Assembly (NCBI RefSeq): GCF_900088825.1
Contig: NZ_LT592171.1
Coordinates: forward strand, 274,009 to 338,008
Source of the DNA: Thiomonas delicata
Lineage (GTDB): Bacteria > Pseudomonadota > Gammaproteobacteria > Burkholderiales > Burkholderiaceae_C
Reading direction: 5' to 3'
Length of the DNA: 64,000 bases
Under the pieces are notes generated by a model. The model was not told the DNA's origin, searched no databases, and saw only the letters and a program-made list of their open reading frames with translations. The translations under genes and the position numbers were made by a program. This document shows positions 47,919 through 58,273 of the stretch, in pieces (the stretch's first letter is position 1; every line of letters starts with the position of its first letter).

Positions 47919-50900
47919 TCAGTGCAGCTGTCCCGATGTCATATAGCTCTTGATCAGACCCAACAGCTCATCTTCCGAATAGGGTTTGCCGAGATAGTGG
48001 TTCACACCCAGCTCCCGCGCGTAGTTGCGGTGTTTGTCGGCAATGCGCGAGGTGATCATGATCACCGGGAGGTGGCGTGTGCGATCGTCGGCGCGGATGT
48101 TGCGTGTCAGGTCGAAACCATCCATGCGGGGCATCTCGATGTCGGTCAACACGACGTCAGGCAGGGCGCTCTGAAGCTGTTCCAGCGCGTCCAGTCCGTC
48201 CTTGGCCAGCAGCACCGCGTAGCCGTTGCGGGTCAGGAAACGCTGGGTCACGCGGCGGACCGTGATGGAATCATCCACCACCAGCACGGTGTTGCCGGCA
48301 GTCAGCGAGTGCGGAGGTTCCTGCATGGCGGTTTGAGGCGCATGCGGCAGCGCGGCCGACTGAGCCGCCTGGGACTGCTCCGCCGCGCGCACCATGCGCT
48401 GCGTCGCCTCCTCACCGTATACCGCGGCCAGGGCCACGGGGTTGTAGATCAGGACCAGGTTGCCGGTGGGCAGGACCGAGATGCCGGCCAGGCCAGGCAC
48501 GCGTGAGAGCTGAGGGCCAAGGTTCTTGACCACCACTTCCTGGTTGCCGAGCACTTCGTCGACCTGCAGCGCGAGCCGTTGCGCTGCGCTGCGAATGAGC
48601 ACCACTGGGATCGTGCGGCCGGGGGTTTCGCTGCTGGCGCCCGATTCGGCCGTGAGGGCTCCGAGCCAGTAGAAGGGCAGCGATGAACCCGCGTGCTCGA
48701 GAACCCCTTGTTGGGCTGCCGCGGCGACTTGTGCCGGCTTGAGCCGCAGGACCAGATCGACCAGGCTGGCGGGGGCGGCGTAGACCTTGCTGCCTGCGCG
48801 CAGCAGGACGACCTGCGTGACCGCCGTGGTCAGGGGCAGGACCAGGGTGAAGGTCGTCCCTTGGCCGGGCACCGAGGCGAGCTCGACGCGGCCGCCCAGG
48901 GCGCGGGTGTCGGTGCGCACCACGTCGAGGCCGACACCGCGCCCGGCCATCTCGGTGGTTTGTTCCTTGCTGCTGAAGCCGGGCCGGAAAATGAGTTCGC
49001 GCAGCAAGGCCTCGTCGGCCTGGTCGGAGGGCCCGAGCAGGCCCGTGCTGCGCGCCTTGCGCTCGATGGCGGCGTAGTCCAGGCCGGCGCCGTCATCGGC
49101 AATCGAGACCACCACTTCACTGCCTTCCTGGCGCAGCTTGAGGGTGATGGTCCCCGTGGCCGGCTTGCCGGCGGCTTCGCGCGCGGCGGCGCTTTCCAGA
49201 CCGTGCGCGACGGCATTGCGCAGGATGTGCTCGAAGGTACCGGCCATGCGGTCGAGCACGCCACGGTCGATCTCGATGGTGCCGCCCTCGATGTCCAGGC
49301 GCACCGGGATGCCGGCGTCTTTGCCGGCCTGCCGCACCGTACGGTAGAGGCGCTCCGAGATGCTGTCGAATTCGACCATGCGGGTGCGCAGCAGGTCACG
49401 TTGCAATTCGCGCGTGAGCCGGCCCTGGCGGGCCAGATTGTCGTCGGTGGATTGCAGCGTGCGGCTGAGCGTGGTTTGCACCAGAGCCAGGTCGTTCACC
49501 GACTCGGCCATCATGCGGGTGAGTTCCTGGAACCGCGTGAAGCGGTCGAACTCGAGCGGGTCGAAATCGCGACCGTCTTCGCGCGCAGCCTGGGCTCGCG
49601 CCGCCATCTGGGCATCGGCCTGCAGCTCGATGTCGCGGACCTGGGCGCGTAAACGATTGAGGTTGTCCCCCAGATCGCTCGTGCTGGAGCGAATCAGCCC
49701 GAACTCGTTTTCGAGACGGGAGCGGGCGATGCTGACCTCGCCCACCTGATTGACCAGGCGGTCGAGCAGCGCGGCGCGCACACGGACAGGCTGGGACGCG
49801 ACACGACTTGCCGCACCCGTTGCAGGCGCCAGCGTCAGGGGTTGCGGCGCCGGAGCGCCCGTGCTGGCCTCGGGCTGGGGCTCGACAGGTAGCGGTGTGT
49901 GATCCTGTGCCTCGGTGGGATGGTCGGCGACGGCCGCTGCGCGAGCCGCCTCCTCCTGCAGGCCTTGTTCGATATGGAGCTCACCGAGTTCGGTTTCGCC
50001 GCGGCTGCTGGCTTCACGCAGGCGTTCGAACCGGGTGTTCAGGGCGTCGTGCCGGGCGATGAGGTCGATGAGATCTTGCTCGCGCGGGGTTTCGGCATCC
50101 GCAGCCAGCAGCGATTCGATGTCCGACTCCAGACTGTGGGCCTGGTCGCCCAGCGCCATCGCGCCGGCCATGCGTGCGCTGCCCTTGATCGTGTGCAGCA
50201 GGCGCATGGCCTGCTTGGGCGCCGCGGTGTCGCGCGGGTGGGTTTCCCATTGGCGCAGCGCGGCCGAGAGGCCGGGCAGCAGTTCCGCGGCTTCCTCTTC
50301 AAAAATCGGGAACAGTTCGGGGTCGATACTGTCGCGCAGCGTCGGATCCGCGGCCGCGGCATCCTGGCTCGGGGATGGCGCCGGCACCGCGGTCGAGGCG
50401 GAAGCTGCATGTGGTGCGGCAATCCAGCCCGAAGACGGCGCGGCGTCTTGCATCTCGGGCGTTTGCGCGGGAGCTGGAGCCGCGGCTTGCGGCTCCGTTG
50501 CTTCGTCCGGTTTCAAGTCTGTGGCCAGAAGCGCCTGATCGACATCAGCCGACTTCACGCCGGCGCGCACACTGTGGTGCTGCAGACGGTAGACGAGGGA
50601 TTGCAGGGCGTCGGTCAGATCCTGTTGGGCTGGCCGCAGGAAGCCGGCGGCGAACTGGTGCAGCAAACGGCGGATGTCTTCAGCCGCCTCGACGAGCAGG
50701 CCAATATCTTGCGGCTCGAGGTTGGCGGGGTTCTCGCGCTGCAGGTGCAGGGCTTCTTCGAGCAGTTCGGCCAGCTGGCCCACCGTTTGCAGTCCCACGG
50801 TGCGCGAGCTGCCGCGCAGTTGGTGGGCGAGCGACGGGACTTCCTCGGTGATGGGGTTGCCTGGCTGCAGGGACCAGGCGGCGATGTCGGCGCCCAAGCG

Positions 50901-53900
50901 GCGCACCAGCTCGTCGGCCTCGTTGAGGTAGATGTTGTAGAGCGGAATGGGAATGCGCAGATCGCCTACGACCTTGATGTTCTCGTCGGGGGTGGGCTGG
51001 GATGGGCGATGGACATCGAGGGTATAGACCTGCGCGAGCGACGGGACTTCCAGGTGCGCAGGCGGTTCGGGGAGGGCGGCTCCCGGTGTTTCATGCGGGA
51101 GGGTCGATGGATCCGTGGCCTGCGGCGGCTCGGCTTCGGGCTGGGCATCCGCGGTTGCGTCGGGGCCTTGGGCGGCAGGGTGGGGGGCCTCGGCGCCAGC
51201 GTCCAGGAAGAACTGATCGAACGCCCGGGCGTCGAGTTCCTGAAATTCGACGGCGCCAGCGTCGCTGACGATTTCCACCGGGGCCTCGCCCGGCGCGGCT
51301 TGGGTGGATTCCATCGGGCCGATGATCTCATCGGCGGCGCTGGACGGCGCCGTCGAATCCCCGGAAGGCATGTCGAGTTCTGGCGTCGAATCGAGGTCGA
51401 GCAGGGAAGCCGCGGGCAGGTCGAGCGCGGGAGCTGCCTGCGCGGGAACATCCAGCGGCGGCAATTCCAGTTCAAGATGCACCTGCGCGTCCGCAGGCTC
51501 CGACGGCGCGGGGGCCGTGGGCAAGCTCCAGTCGAGAGTTGCGGAGGTTTCGGCATCCGCGCGTTCCGCGGCGGAGGGCGCGCTGGGGGCTGGGCTTTCG
51601 ATGGCGACAGGCGGAGGATCCGTGGTCCAGGTGTCGACGAAATCGGGTTCGTACGGAGGATTTTGCGGCGCCGCGGGCACAGGCACGGGCGATTCGGGCG
51701 CGGTTGCGGCGACGGTGGCCATCGGCGAGACAGGCGTCTCGATGGGGGGCAGGCCTCGAAGGGCGCGGGCGGCGGCACACAGCGCGGCGCTGTTGTGCTG
51801 GCTGGCATCGCCCGCATGCAAGGCGCCGGTCCAGGCTTCCAGGTCCTTGAAGGCTTTCGCGGCAAGATCGAGCGCGGCGGGTGAAGCCGGGTGTTGCTCG
51901 GCCAGGATTTGATTGAATACTTGCTCGAGGGCCCAGGCGGCCTCACCGAAATCGGTCAGGCCGACCATGCGCGAGCTGCCCTTGAGGGTATGGAAGGCGC
52001 GGCGCACGCCGGTCAGGGCATCGGCATCGGCCGGATCGGCGCGCAGTTGGGCAAGCCCCGCGTGGCCGGCGGCGATGACTTCGGCGGCTTCCTCCAGGAA
52101 AATGTCGAGCAGTTCGTCGTCGCCGGAATCGTCCGGCTGAGCGGCCTGCGCGGCAGGCATCGGCTGCGGTTCTGCAGATCCCGGCGAAGGGGTTTGGGTG
52201 GCGGGAGGCGCCGTCGGCGCCTCTCGGGTCTTGTCGGCGGGGGCGGCGAAGGATTCGCGCAACAGGCGGGCGGCAGCCCCCGCATCGTGTTCCGTGCCGA
52301 GCAGCGCGCGTGCCTGCACCACTTGGGCCGACAGATCGTTCTCCTGCGCGAGGGCGGCCTCGAGCCGAAGACGGTCGAGTTGGCCGGCGGCCTGGTCGAC
52401 GTCCAGGCCCTGCTCCATGGCGCTGGCCAGCCGCTCGGCTTGATGCTGCAGGTCTTGGCGCGTGCTCGGCGGTGCGGTGCGCGGCGTGCTCGGCACGATG
52501 GGGCGCAATTCCCCGGTTTGCGGATCGAAGCTGAACAAGGATTTGGCAAGTTCAGGCTGGTAGCCCAGCATGTCGATCAGGAAACCCAGCGTGCCGATGT
52601 TGCTGGCGAGACGGTCGAACACGCCGCCGGGTTGCCGCGCCGTCGCTTCGTCGGGCGGCTCGTTGAGCAGATCGTCCACGCTCTGGCGGATATGGTTGAG
52701 GGCCTGCGCAGCCAGGTCGACGCCGAGGACCGACAGCACGCCGCGCATTTGCGACAGCAGCTTGGGGACGGGCGCCAGTTCCGCTTGGGTGGCGGGGTCG
52801 CGGAAGTAGGCGTCCAGCAGGCGCTCGACCGTGCTCATGTCATGGCGCAGTTCCTGCACGACGCTGCCCAGGGTCTGCGTTTCCGAGCTCTGGCGATACA
52901 GTTCTTCCATCCAGGGGGCGAAGTTCCCGGCGGAGGCGCCTTCGGCGCTGCGTTCCAGGCGCTGGGCGAGCTCGGTGGCGCGCTGCAGGAACAGGGGATC
53001 GTCCGACTGGAAGTGGGTGAACGAGGCCTCGAGGAAGAGCAGGGCGGTGGCCACTTCGAGCACGCGCTCGGGCGTCAGGAGTTGGCGATCCTCGGCGGCG
53101 GCGCGCACCATGCGTTCGATGGCGGCGGCCAGGGCTTCGGATCCGGGCGCGACTTCGCGCAGTGTCTGCGCGAGTTGCTGCGTGCTCTCGACCAGCTTGC
53201 CGATGCGGCTGAAGTCGGCGTCGCTCAGTTGCGACCAGCCATCCTTGATCTGCGAAATGCGTTTGCGAGCCTGCTGGACGAGGGCGGGGTCGACCAGGCC
53301 GAAATAGGCACGCTGGTAGTCCACCCATGGCATGGTGGCCAGGCGCATATGCGTCTGGATGGCATGCAGCGCGGGCGCCACGGCTTGCTGCTCGCGAGAG
53401 CGGGCCAGTGCCTGGGTGCAGAAAAACAGCAATTCGTGCGCGAGGCGCTGGGAGGGCTGCGGCTGGCCGGCCAACAAACCCTTGAGTTGCAGGTTCAGGC
53501 GGTTGCACAGGCGTTTGACGTAGATGTCGGCCGGCAACAGACCCTGGGCCATGGCTTCGAACAAACCTCCGGCCATCCACCACAGGGCGCGCTCGTTTCC
53601 GTCCGCGGCGGCTTGGGCGCGCCGTGCGATAACCTGCATGGAGGCCGCCGCATGCGAGACGTCGCGCACCCGCAGCACGTCGAGCAGGGCGCGCTCGTAG
53701 TCGGCTCGGTCGCTTGCCTGAAGCGGGGGCGCAGAGGTCTCGGCCTCGTCGAGTTGCGGCCAGGCCCAGTCGAAATCCCATAGGTCGGCCGGGTGGGGCG
53801 CTTCGCCGCCGCCCAGGTCCATGAGTTCGCGGTACTGACGGAACAACTTGAGCGCCGGCTCCTGCTTGCCGCTGCGCTGGGCGTCGAGATAGTCGAGCAG

Positions 53901-54248
53901 CGCGTGCAGCCCGGATTCCAGCGAGGCTTGCGCGGCGGCGTCGAAACCATCTGGTTGATCGATGAACCGGGTGAGCGCGCGTTCCGCAGCCAGGGCCAGG
54001 CGTGCCGCGGCGAAGTAGCCGAGCAGGTCGATGGCTCCGGCGGCCTGGTGTACCTGGTGGCGCGCCTGCAGCAAGTTGCCCGCCGTGGGTTGGGCTTCGT
54101 CGGCTTCGCTCAGGAGGCGCAACTGCAGATGCTTGCGCACCGCCGCCTGGGCGGCCAGCAGGTTGTCGCGCACCTGTTCGATGACCCAGGCCAGGGGCCC
54201 GGCGTCCGGCTGCAGTGGTGATGGCGGTGTCGAAACAGCGAGGTTCAT
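47919..54248 (-). CDS. chpA: ChpA-like hybrid chemosensory histidine kinase
   Basis: A 2109-residue CheA-type kinase. About 500 N-terminal residues resemble FimL/ChpA N-termini. Three Hpt domains keep the histidine: AFHTLKGSSRM (about 755), AHQLRGSSRTV (about 1145) and LLHTIKGSARM (about 1353), separated by long Pro/Ala linkers. Next come the dimer and ATPase domains (HILRNAVAHGLES, about 1675; GRGVGLDVVRTD), a CheW domain (about 1815-1950) and a receiver with DDSITVRRV and the acceptor Asp in LTDIEMPRMDGF. P. aeruginosa ChpA has more Hpt units. It should phosphorylate PilG and PilH for twitching motility control. Confidence 0.92.
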   Translation of the reverse strand: MNLAVSTPPSPLQPDAGPLAWVIEQVRDNLLAAQAAVRKHLQLRLLSEADEAQPTAGNLLQARHQVHQAAGAIDLLGYFAAARLALAAERALTRFIDQPDGFDAAAQASLESGLHALLDYLDAQRSGKQEPALKLFRQYRELMDLGGGEAPHPADLWDFDWAWPQLDEAETSAPPLQASDRADYERALLDVLRVRDVSHAAASMQVIARRAQAAADGNERALWWMAGGLFEAMAQGLLPADIYVKRLCNRLNLQLKGLLAGQPQPSQRLAHELLFFCTQALARSREQQAVAPALHAIQTHMRLATMPWVDYQRAYFGLVDPALVQQARKRISQIKDGWSQLSDADFSRIGKLVESTQQLAQTLREVAPGSEALAAAIERMVRAAAEDRQLLTPERVLEVATALLFLEASFTHFQSDDPLFLQRATELAQRLERSAEGASAGNFAPWMEELYRQSSETQTLGSVVQELRHDMSTVERLLDAYFRDPATQAELAPVPKLLSQMRGVLSVLGVDLAAQALNHIRQSVDDLLNEPPDEATARQPGGVFDRLASNIGTLGFLIDMLGYQPELAKSLFSFDPQTGELRPIVPSTPRTAPPSTRQDLQHQAERLASAMEQGLDVDQAAGQLDRLRLEAALAQENDLSAQVVQARALLGTEHDAGAAARLLRESFAAPADKTREAPTAPPATQTPSPGSAEPQPMPAAQAAQPDDSGDDELLDIFLEEAAEVIAAGHAGLAQLRADPADADALTGVRRAFHTLKGSSRMVGLTDFGEAAWALEQVFNQILAEQHPASPAALDLAAKAFKDLEAWTGALHAGDASQHNSAALCAAARALRGLPPIETPVSPMATVAATAPESPVPVPAAPQNPPYEPDFVDTWTTDPPPVAIESPAPSAPSAAERADAETSATLDWSLPTAPAPSEPADAQVHLELELPPLDVPAQAAPALDLPAASLLDLDSTPELDMPSGDSTAPSSAADEIIGPMESTQAAPGEAPVEIVSDAGAVEFQELDARAFDQFFLDAGAEAPHPAAQGPDATADAQPEAEPPQATDPSTLPHETPGAALPEPPAHLEVPSLAQVYTLDVHRPSQPTPDENIKVVGDLRIPIPLYNIYLNEADELVRRLGADIAAWSLQPGNPITEEVPSLAHQLRGSSRTVGLQTVGQLAELLEEALHLQRENPANLEPQDIGLLVEAAEDIRRLLHQFAAGFLRPAQQDLTDALQSLVYRLQHHSVRAGVKSADVDQALLATDLKPDEATEPQAAAPAPAQTPEMQDAAPSSGWIAAPHAASASTAVPAPSPSQDAAAADPTLRDSIDPELFPIFEEEAAELLPGLSAALRQWETHPRDTAAPKQAMRLLHTIKGSARMAGAMALGDQAHSLESDIESLLAADAETPREQDLIDLIARHDALNTRFERLREASSRGETELGELHIEQGLQEEAARAAAVADHPTEAQDHTPLPVEPQPEASTGAPAPQPLTLAPATGAASRVASQPVRVRAALLDRLVNQVGEVSIARSRLENEFGLIRSSTSDLGDNLNRLRAQVRDIELQADAQMAARAQAAREDGRDFDPLEFDRFTRFQELTRMMAESVNDLALVQTTLSRTLQSTDDNLARQGRLTRELQRDLLRTRMVEFDSISERLYRTVRQAGKDAGIPVRLDIEGGTIEIDRGVLDRMAGTFEHILRNAVAHGLESAAAREAAGKPATGTITLKLRQEGSEVVVSIADDGAGLDYAAIERKARSTGLLGPSDQADEALLRELIFRPGFSSKEQTTEMAGRGVGLDVVRTDTRALGGRVELASVPGQGTTFTLVLPLTTAVTQVVLLRAGSKVYAAPASLVDLVLRLKPAQVAAAAQQGVLEHAGSSLPFYWLGALTAESGASSETPGRTIPVVLIRSAAQRLALQVDEVLGNQEVVVKNLGPQLSRVPGLAGISVLPTGNLVLIYNPVALAAVYGEEATQRMVRAAEQSQAAQSAALPHAPQTAMQEPPHSLTAGNTVLVVDDSITVRRVTQRFLTRNGYAVLLAKDGLDALEQLQSALPDVVLTDIEMPRMDGFDLTRNIRADDRTRHLPVIMITSRIADKHRNYARELGVNHYLGKPYSEDELLGLIKSYMTSGQLH

Positions 54249-54319
54249 GCCGTGTGGCGCGCGGGGCGGCGGAAGTGTGCGGGCGGGCGGGGCGGGAGGA
54301 CAGGCGAGAGCGTTGCGGG

Positions 54320-56500
54320 TCAGGCAATCTTGAATCGGGAGACCGATTCGCGCAGGGCCTCGGCAACGCGGGCCAGTTCACCCACCAGGTCTGCGGTGGA
54401 GCGCGTTCCCTGACTGGTCTGCTCGGTCACGGCGAAGATGTGCTGGATGCTGCCGGCCACCTTGTTGGCCGATTGGGCTTCCGTCAGGGTCTGTTCGGAA
54501 ATGCGTTGGATCAGCTCGGCGAGTTGGCGTGAAACGCGGTCGATCTCGGCCAGCGCGGCGCCGGCATTGTCCGACAGCTTGGCCCCCTCGACCACGCCCT
54601 GGGTGCTTTTCTCCATGGCGGCCACGGCGTCCTGCGTGTCGGTCTGAATCGCGCGCACCAGCGCGGCGATCTGCTTGGCGGCTTCTGCCGAACGCTCGGC
54701 GAGACGCTGGACTTCTTCGGCAACGACCGAGAACCCTCGGCCGGCATCGCCAGCCGAGGCGGCCTGGATGGCGGCGTTGAGGGCCAGCACGTTGGTTTGC
54801 TCGGTCAGATCGGAAATCAGCTCGGTGATTTCGCCGATTTCCTGGGACGATTCGCCGAGACGCTTGATGCGCTTGGAGGTGTCCTGGATCTGCGTGCGGA
54901 TGGCGTTCATGCCGTCGATGGAATCGCGCACGGCATGCAGGCCCTGCTCGGCGGCGGCCAGCGATTGGCGCGCGACCAGTGACGATTGCTGCGCCTGCGA
55001 GGAGACGGCGTTGATGCGTTCGGCCATGTCGAGCACCGATTGGCCGGTCTCGCGAATTTCCACCAGTTGCTGTTCGGACGACTTGAGCAGGTTGCTCGAC
55101 GTGGTCTGGGCCTGGGAGGTGGCCCGGCTCACCTGGTCGGCCGTGGACTGCACCTGCGACACCAGGTTGCGCAATTCTTCCACGGTGTAGTTCACCGAGT
55201 CGGCGATGGCGCCCGTGATGTCCTCGGTCACGGTGGCTTGCTGTGTCAGGTCGCCCTCGGCGACGTTTTGCAGTTCGTTCATCAGCCGCAAAATGGCCGA
55301 CTGGTTGGCTTCGTTGGTGCGTCTTGCCTCCAGTTCCTGGCGCTCCGCCTGCTGCCGCTGCAGCTCGGACTGCTGGGTGCGGCTGCGGGTTTCCTGCACG
55401 TACAGCTGGGCCAGTCCGGCCAACGCCAGCAGGGCCAGCAGAGCCATCAGGACGATGAAGAGCAGGGCAGGCTTGCTGACGCCGGCTTGAGCCGAGTATC
55501 GTTGTTGAAGGGCTTGCAGCGCGTTGAGCAGGGGCAGCGAGTTATCCACCACCGAGGCCTGGGCGACACGCGCGCTGCTCAGGCCTTGCAGGTTGGCCAG
55601 GATGATCGCGCTGAGTTTGCGTGTTTCGGCGAAGCTGTTCACCAGGTTTTGCAGCTGGCTGCGAAGTTGGGGATCCTTGGTGGCACTGAGCTGCATGCCC
55701 GGGTTGCCGTCGAGCAGACCCTTGGACAGGGTGTTGAAGGTGTTCAGATCCTTGCCCAGGGCAAAGACGGCCTCGGGGCTGACGCCTTCGAAGGAGAGGA
55801 ATTCGTTGGCCGATTTCCCGATGCGCTGCGTCAGCATATTGAGCTGGCTGGCGGCAGCGAGATTGGTCGCCGGCGCGTTTTGCTGCAGCATCAGCGAGGT
55901 GATGGTTTCCGTGGTTTCCAGCAGCCTGTCCGATTGCCGGTTGACGTCGCGCAAAGCCTTGTTGGTCTGCGTCAGCACCGGCTCGAGCTTGACCACGGAT
56001 TCGGCGTTTTTCACCGTGCTGGCCACGAGCGGCACCACCTTGGCGAGATCCGCGTTGGTCGAACTGGAGGTCCCGCCGCCGAGTTCTTGGATGTCGGAGT
56101 TCAGCTTGTCGGCGCTCGTTTTGAGCTCGCTGAACGATTCATTGGAGCCCAGCAGCGCGGCGCTGATGGACTTGGCCACGCGTTGCGACTGCATCAGCGC
56201 ATCGCCCGCAACGTCAAGTCGTTTGGCCGAGTTCGCCGCGAGCCGCAGCGTGACGGTGAGTCCCAGGCCGACCAGGATCACCGCAATGATCAGGAGAACG
56301 AGCAGCATCCGCTGCTGTTGTGCCAGGGGGTACTTGCCGATCAGGGGCAGGCTGGTCACGTGGCTGGTGGATGCCGCCGGGGCGATGTCCTGGGAGTCCT
56401 GCTCCATTTGCACCGTGGATGACAAAGAGCCGCTGGTTTCGGCGATGGCGGTGGGTGCCTCGACGGGGTGTTTGGAACCGAACAGGGGAAACAGGGCCAT
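54320..56500 (-). CDS. pilJ: PilJ-like methyl-accepting chemotaxis protein
   Basis: A 726-residue receptor. Membrane helices lie near 60-85 and 345-368 with a periplasmic PilJ-type sensor between. A HAMP region and the signalling domain follow, with hairpin tip [20 protein letters not shown] and [19 protein letters not shown]. It probably senses surface contact or pilus state and signals through PilI to ChpA. It lies 71 bases before chpA on the same strand. There is no pilK (CheR-like) gene between them. Confidence 0.93.
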   Translation of the reverse strand: MALFPLFGSKHPVEAPTAIAETSGSLSSTVQMEQDSQDIAPAASTSHVTSLPLIGKYPLAQQQRMLLVLLIIAVILVGLGLTVTLRLAANSAKRLDVAGDALMQSQRVAKSISAALLGSNESFSELKTSADKLNSDIQELGGGTSSSTNADLAKVVPLVASTVKNAESVVKLEPVLTQTNKALRDVNRQSDRLLETTETITSLMLQQNAPATNLAAASQLNMLTQRIGKSANEFLSFEGVSPEAVFALGKDLNTFNTLSKGLLDGNPGMQLSATKDPQLRSQLQNLVNSFAETRKLSAIILANLQGLSSARVAQASVVDNSLPLLNALQALQQRYSAQAGVSKPALLFIVLMALLALLALAGLAQLYVQETRSRTQQSELQRQQAERQELEARRTNEANQSAILRLMNELQNVAEGDLTQQATVTEDITGAIADSVNYTVEELRNLVSQVQSTADQVSRATSQAQTTSSNLLKSSEQQLVEIRETGQSVLDMAERINAVSSQAQQSSLVARQSLAAAEQGLHAVRDSIDGMNAIRTQIQDTSKRIKRLGESSQEIGEITELISDLTEQTNVLALNAAIQAASAGDAGRGFSVVAEEVQRLAERSAEAAKQIAALVRAIQTDTQDAVAAMEKSTQGVVEGAKLSDNAGAALAEIDRVSRQLAELIQRISEQTLTEAQSANKVAGSIQHIFAVTEQTSQGTRSTADLVGELARVAEALRESVSRFKIA

Positions 56501-56572
56501 GGGGACTCCGGCGAACGTCTGTAGTGATGAATGGGTGAAGATGAAGCGATGAATTCGTTTCGCGCCGCGAGG

Positions 56573-57094
56573 CTACACCACAGGGGCGAGGAAGCGCGGG
56601 TCGTCGGCCAGGGCGGCGAGGTTCAATTCGCGCCAGCTCAGGCCGGCCGTATCGCGCAAGCCGAGGCCGAGCCAGGGTTCGGGGGCGGGCGGAGCGTCTT
56701 CGTCGACGACGAACTGGCCGGCCGTGCGCAAACCTGCGAGCTGGTCGACCAGCAGCACGGCGTTGATTTCAAGGCGCGGGGAAAACTGCACGAGGCGGCT
56801 CTGGGGTCCGGTTCGTGCCGTACCAGGTTGACGTGCGCCAAGAAAGGCGGCCAGGTCGACCACACCGCACAGCACGCCGCGAAGATTGACCAGTCCGATG
56901 AACCAGGGCTGGGCATGGGGCAATCCGGCGGGCGCTTCGTAAGCCGAGATCTCGCCGGACTGGGACAGCGGCAGCAGGATGCGCTGGCTGCCGGCCACCA
57001 CGGCCAGCCAGCGCGATTCGGTTTGCGCCTGCTGCGCAGCCTGCAGGCGCGAGGCGAGACGACCCTGGAATTCGATCAGACTGCTGCGTGCCAT
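56573..57094 (-). CDS. pilI: PilI-like CheW adaptor
   Basis: A 173-residue single CheW domain with the pattern LPHAQPWFIGLVNLRGVL and VVDLAAFLGA in the middle. It should link PilJ to ChpA. It lies 72 bases before pilJ and 55 bases after pilH. The sequence is diverged from flagellar CheW, as is usual for PilI. Confidence 0.9.
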   Translation of the reverse strand: MARSSLIEFQGRLASRLQAAQQAQTESRWLAVVAGSQRILLPLSQSGEISAYEAPAGLPHAQPWFIGLVNLRGVLCGVVDLAAFLGARQPGTARTGPQSRLVQFSPRLEINAVLLVDQLAGLRTAGQFVVDEDAPPAPEPWLGLGLRDTAGLSWRELNLAALADDPRFLAPVV

Positions 57095-57149
57095 GGCATG
57101 GGGTGCAAGAAAGCGGAGAAACTGGGCATGGAGGAGCGGGGCGAGCAGC

Positions 57150-57515
57150 TCAGGACAGCGCCATGATCTTGCTCAGCAATTCATGCGGATCGACGGGTTT
57201 GGTGACGTAGTCGCGCGCACCCTGGCGTTTGGCCCAAAGCTTGTCGGTCTCCTGGTTCTTGCTCGTGCAGATGATGATGGGCACGGCGCTGAAATTGGGA
57301 TCGCGCGTGATCTGGCGGGTGAGCTGAAAACCGTTCTGGCCCGGCATGACGACGTCCATCAGGATGAGGTCGGGCTTGTTGGCGTTCAGCGAGGCCAGGG
57401 CCTGTTCGCCGTTTTCGGCGGTGCTGACGGTGTAACCGTTTTTGCTGAGCAGGTCGGACAGGAAGTAGAGCTCTGTGCGGGAGTCGTCGACGATGAGGAT
57501 TTTTCGGATACTCAT
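57150..57515 (-). CDS. pilH: PilH-like response regulator (single receiver)
   Basis: A 121-residue CheY-like protein. It has DDSRTEL near the start, the acceptor Asp in DLILMDVVMPGQNGF and Lys in DYVTKPVDPHELL. It begins within the ATGA overlap with the pilG stop (57512-57515). By order and likeness it is PilH, the regulator associated with pilus retraction control; the PilG/PilH naming follows the Pseudomonas gene order. Confidence 0.9.
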   Translation of the reverse strand: MSIRKILIVDDSRTELYFLSDLLSKNGYTVSTAENGEQALASLNANKPDLILMDVVMPGQNGFQLTRQITRDPNFSAVPIIICTSKNQETDKLWAKRQGARDYVTKPVDPHELLSKIMALS

Positions 57516-57922
57516 GGGTTTGCGGCAGTTCGGTTTGAGGAGGAGTGGCGGTATTGATCCACCGTCTGGAGCAGTTGGTCTTTGGTGAACGGCTTGGTGA
57601 GATAGGCTTCGGCACCGACCATCTTGCCTCGCGCCTTGTCGAATACGCCGTCCTTGGACGAGAGCATGATCACCGGAATATCGGCATGGCGCGGGCTGCG
57701 CTTGATGATCGCCACGGTCTGATAGCCGTCGAGGCGCGGCATCAGGATGTCGCAGAAAATCATATCGGGCATGGCGTCGTTGACCTTGGACAGCGCATCG
57801 AAGCCGTCTTCGGACAGCAGCACCTGGTAGCCGGCTTGCTTGAGGAAGATTTCCGCACTGCGGCGGATGGTGTTGCTGTCATCGATCACCAACACCTTGA
57901 ACGAACCGTTGGCCGTGCTCAA
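57512..57922 (-). CDS. pilG: PilG-like response regulator (single receiver)
   Basis: The best start is TTG at 57922, with CTGGAG seven bases upstream, giving 136 residues, almost exactly the PilG size. An ATG at 57979 would add 19 residues not expected in the family. The receiver shows VLVIDDSNTIRRSAEIFL, the acceptor Asp in MIFCDILMPRLDGYQ, and Lys in AYLTKPFTKDQLL. It should carry the output of ChpA to pilus extension. It overlaps pilH by four bases and follows the rubredoxin gene by 67 bases. Confidence 0.92.
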   Translation of the reverse strand: MSTANGSFKVLVIDDSNTIRRSAEIFLKQAGYQVLLSEDGFDALSKVNDAMPDMIFCDILMPRLDGYQTVAIIKRSPRHADIPVIMLSSKDGVFDKARGKMVGAEAYLTKPFTKDQLLQTVDQYRHSSSNRTAANP

Positions 57923-57989
57923 GCAAAGTCTCCAGAAAAGGGGAAGGATCGAGGCTACAAAAAATGGCGCACGCGGCACGCTGATTCGG

Positions 57990-58169
57990 CTAAATCTGCA
58001 CCATTTCGAAATCGTCCTTGCGCGCCCCGCATTCCGGGCAGGTCCAGTTCATCGGGACGTCCGCCCAGCGTGTGCCAGGTGCCAAACCGCTTTCAGCATG
58101 GCCTTCTTGTTCTTGGTAAATGAAGCCGCAGATCAGGCACATCCACGTTTTGTATTCGATTTGCGTCAC
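57990..58169 (-). CDS. rubredoxin
   Basis: From GTG at 58169 the product has 59 residues, the usual rubredoxin size; an ATG at 58202 would give 70. Iron is bound by the two pairs in MCLICGFIYQEQEG and WTCPECGARKDDFE. It is a small cytosolic electron carrier; the partner is unknown. A rubredoxin gene next to pilG and divergent from thiD-hemL is a regular betaproteobacterial arrangement. Confidence 0.93.
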   Translation of the reverse strand: MTQIEYKTWMCLICGFIYQEQEGHAESGLAPGTRWADVPMNWTCPECGARKDDFEMVQI

Positions 58170-58273
58170 AGCGTATCGTCCTCTGGCATAAGATTCAATC
58201 ATTCTATGAACAGGCCCGCCCCGGCTGTGGCGTCCTGCATACCAAGCGCGGCAGCGGGTATGGCCGCTCTTCG

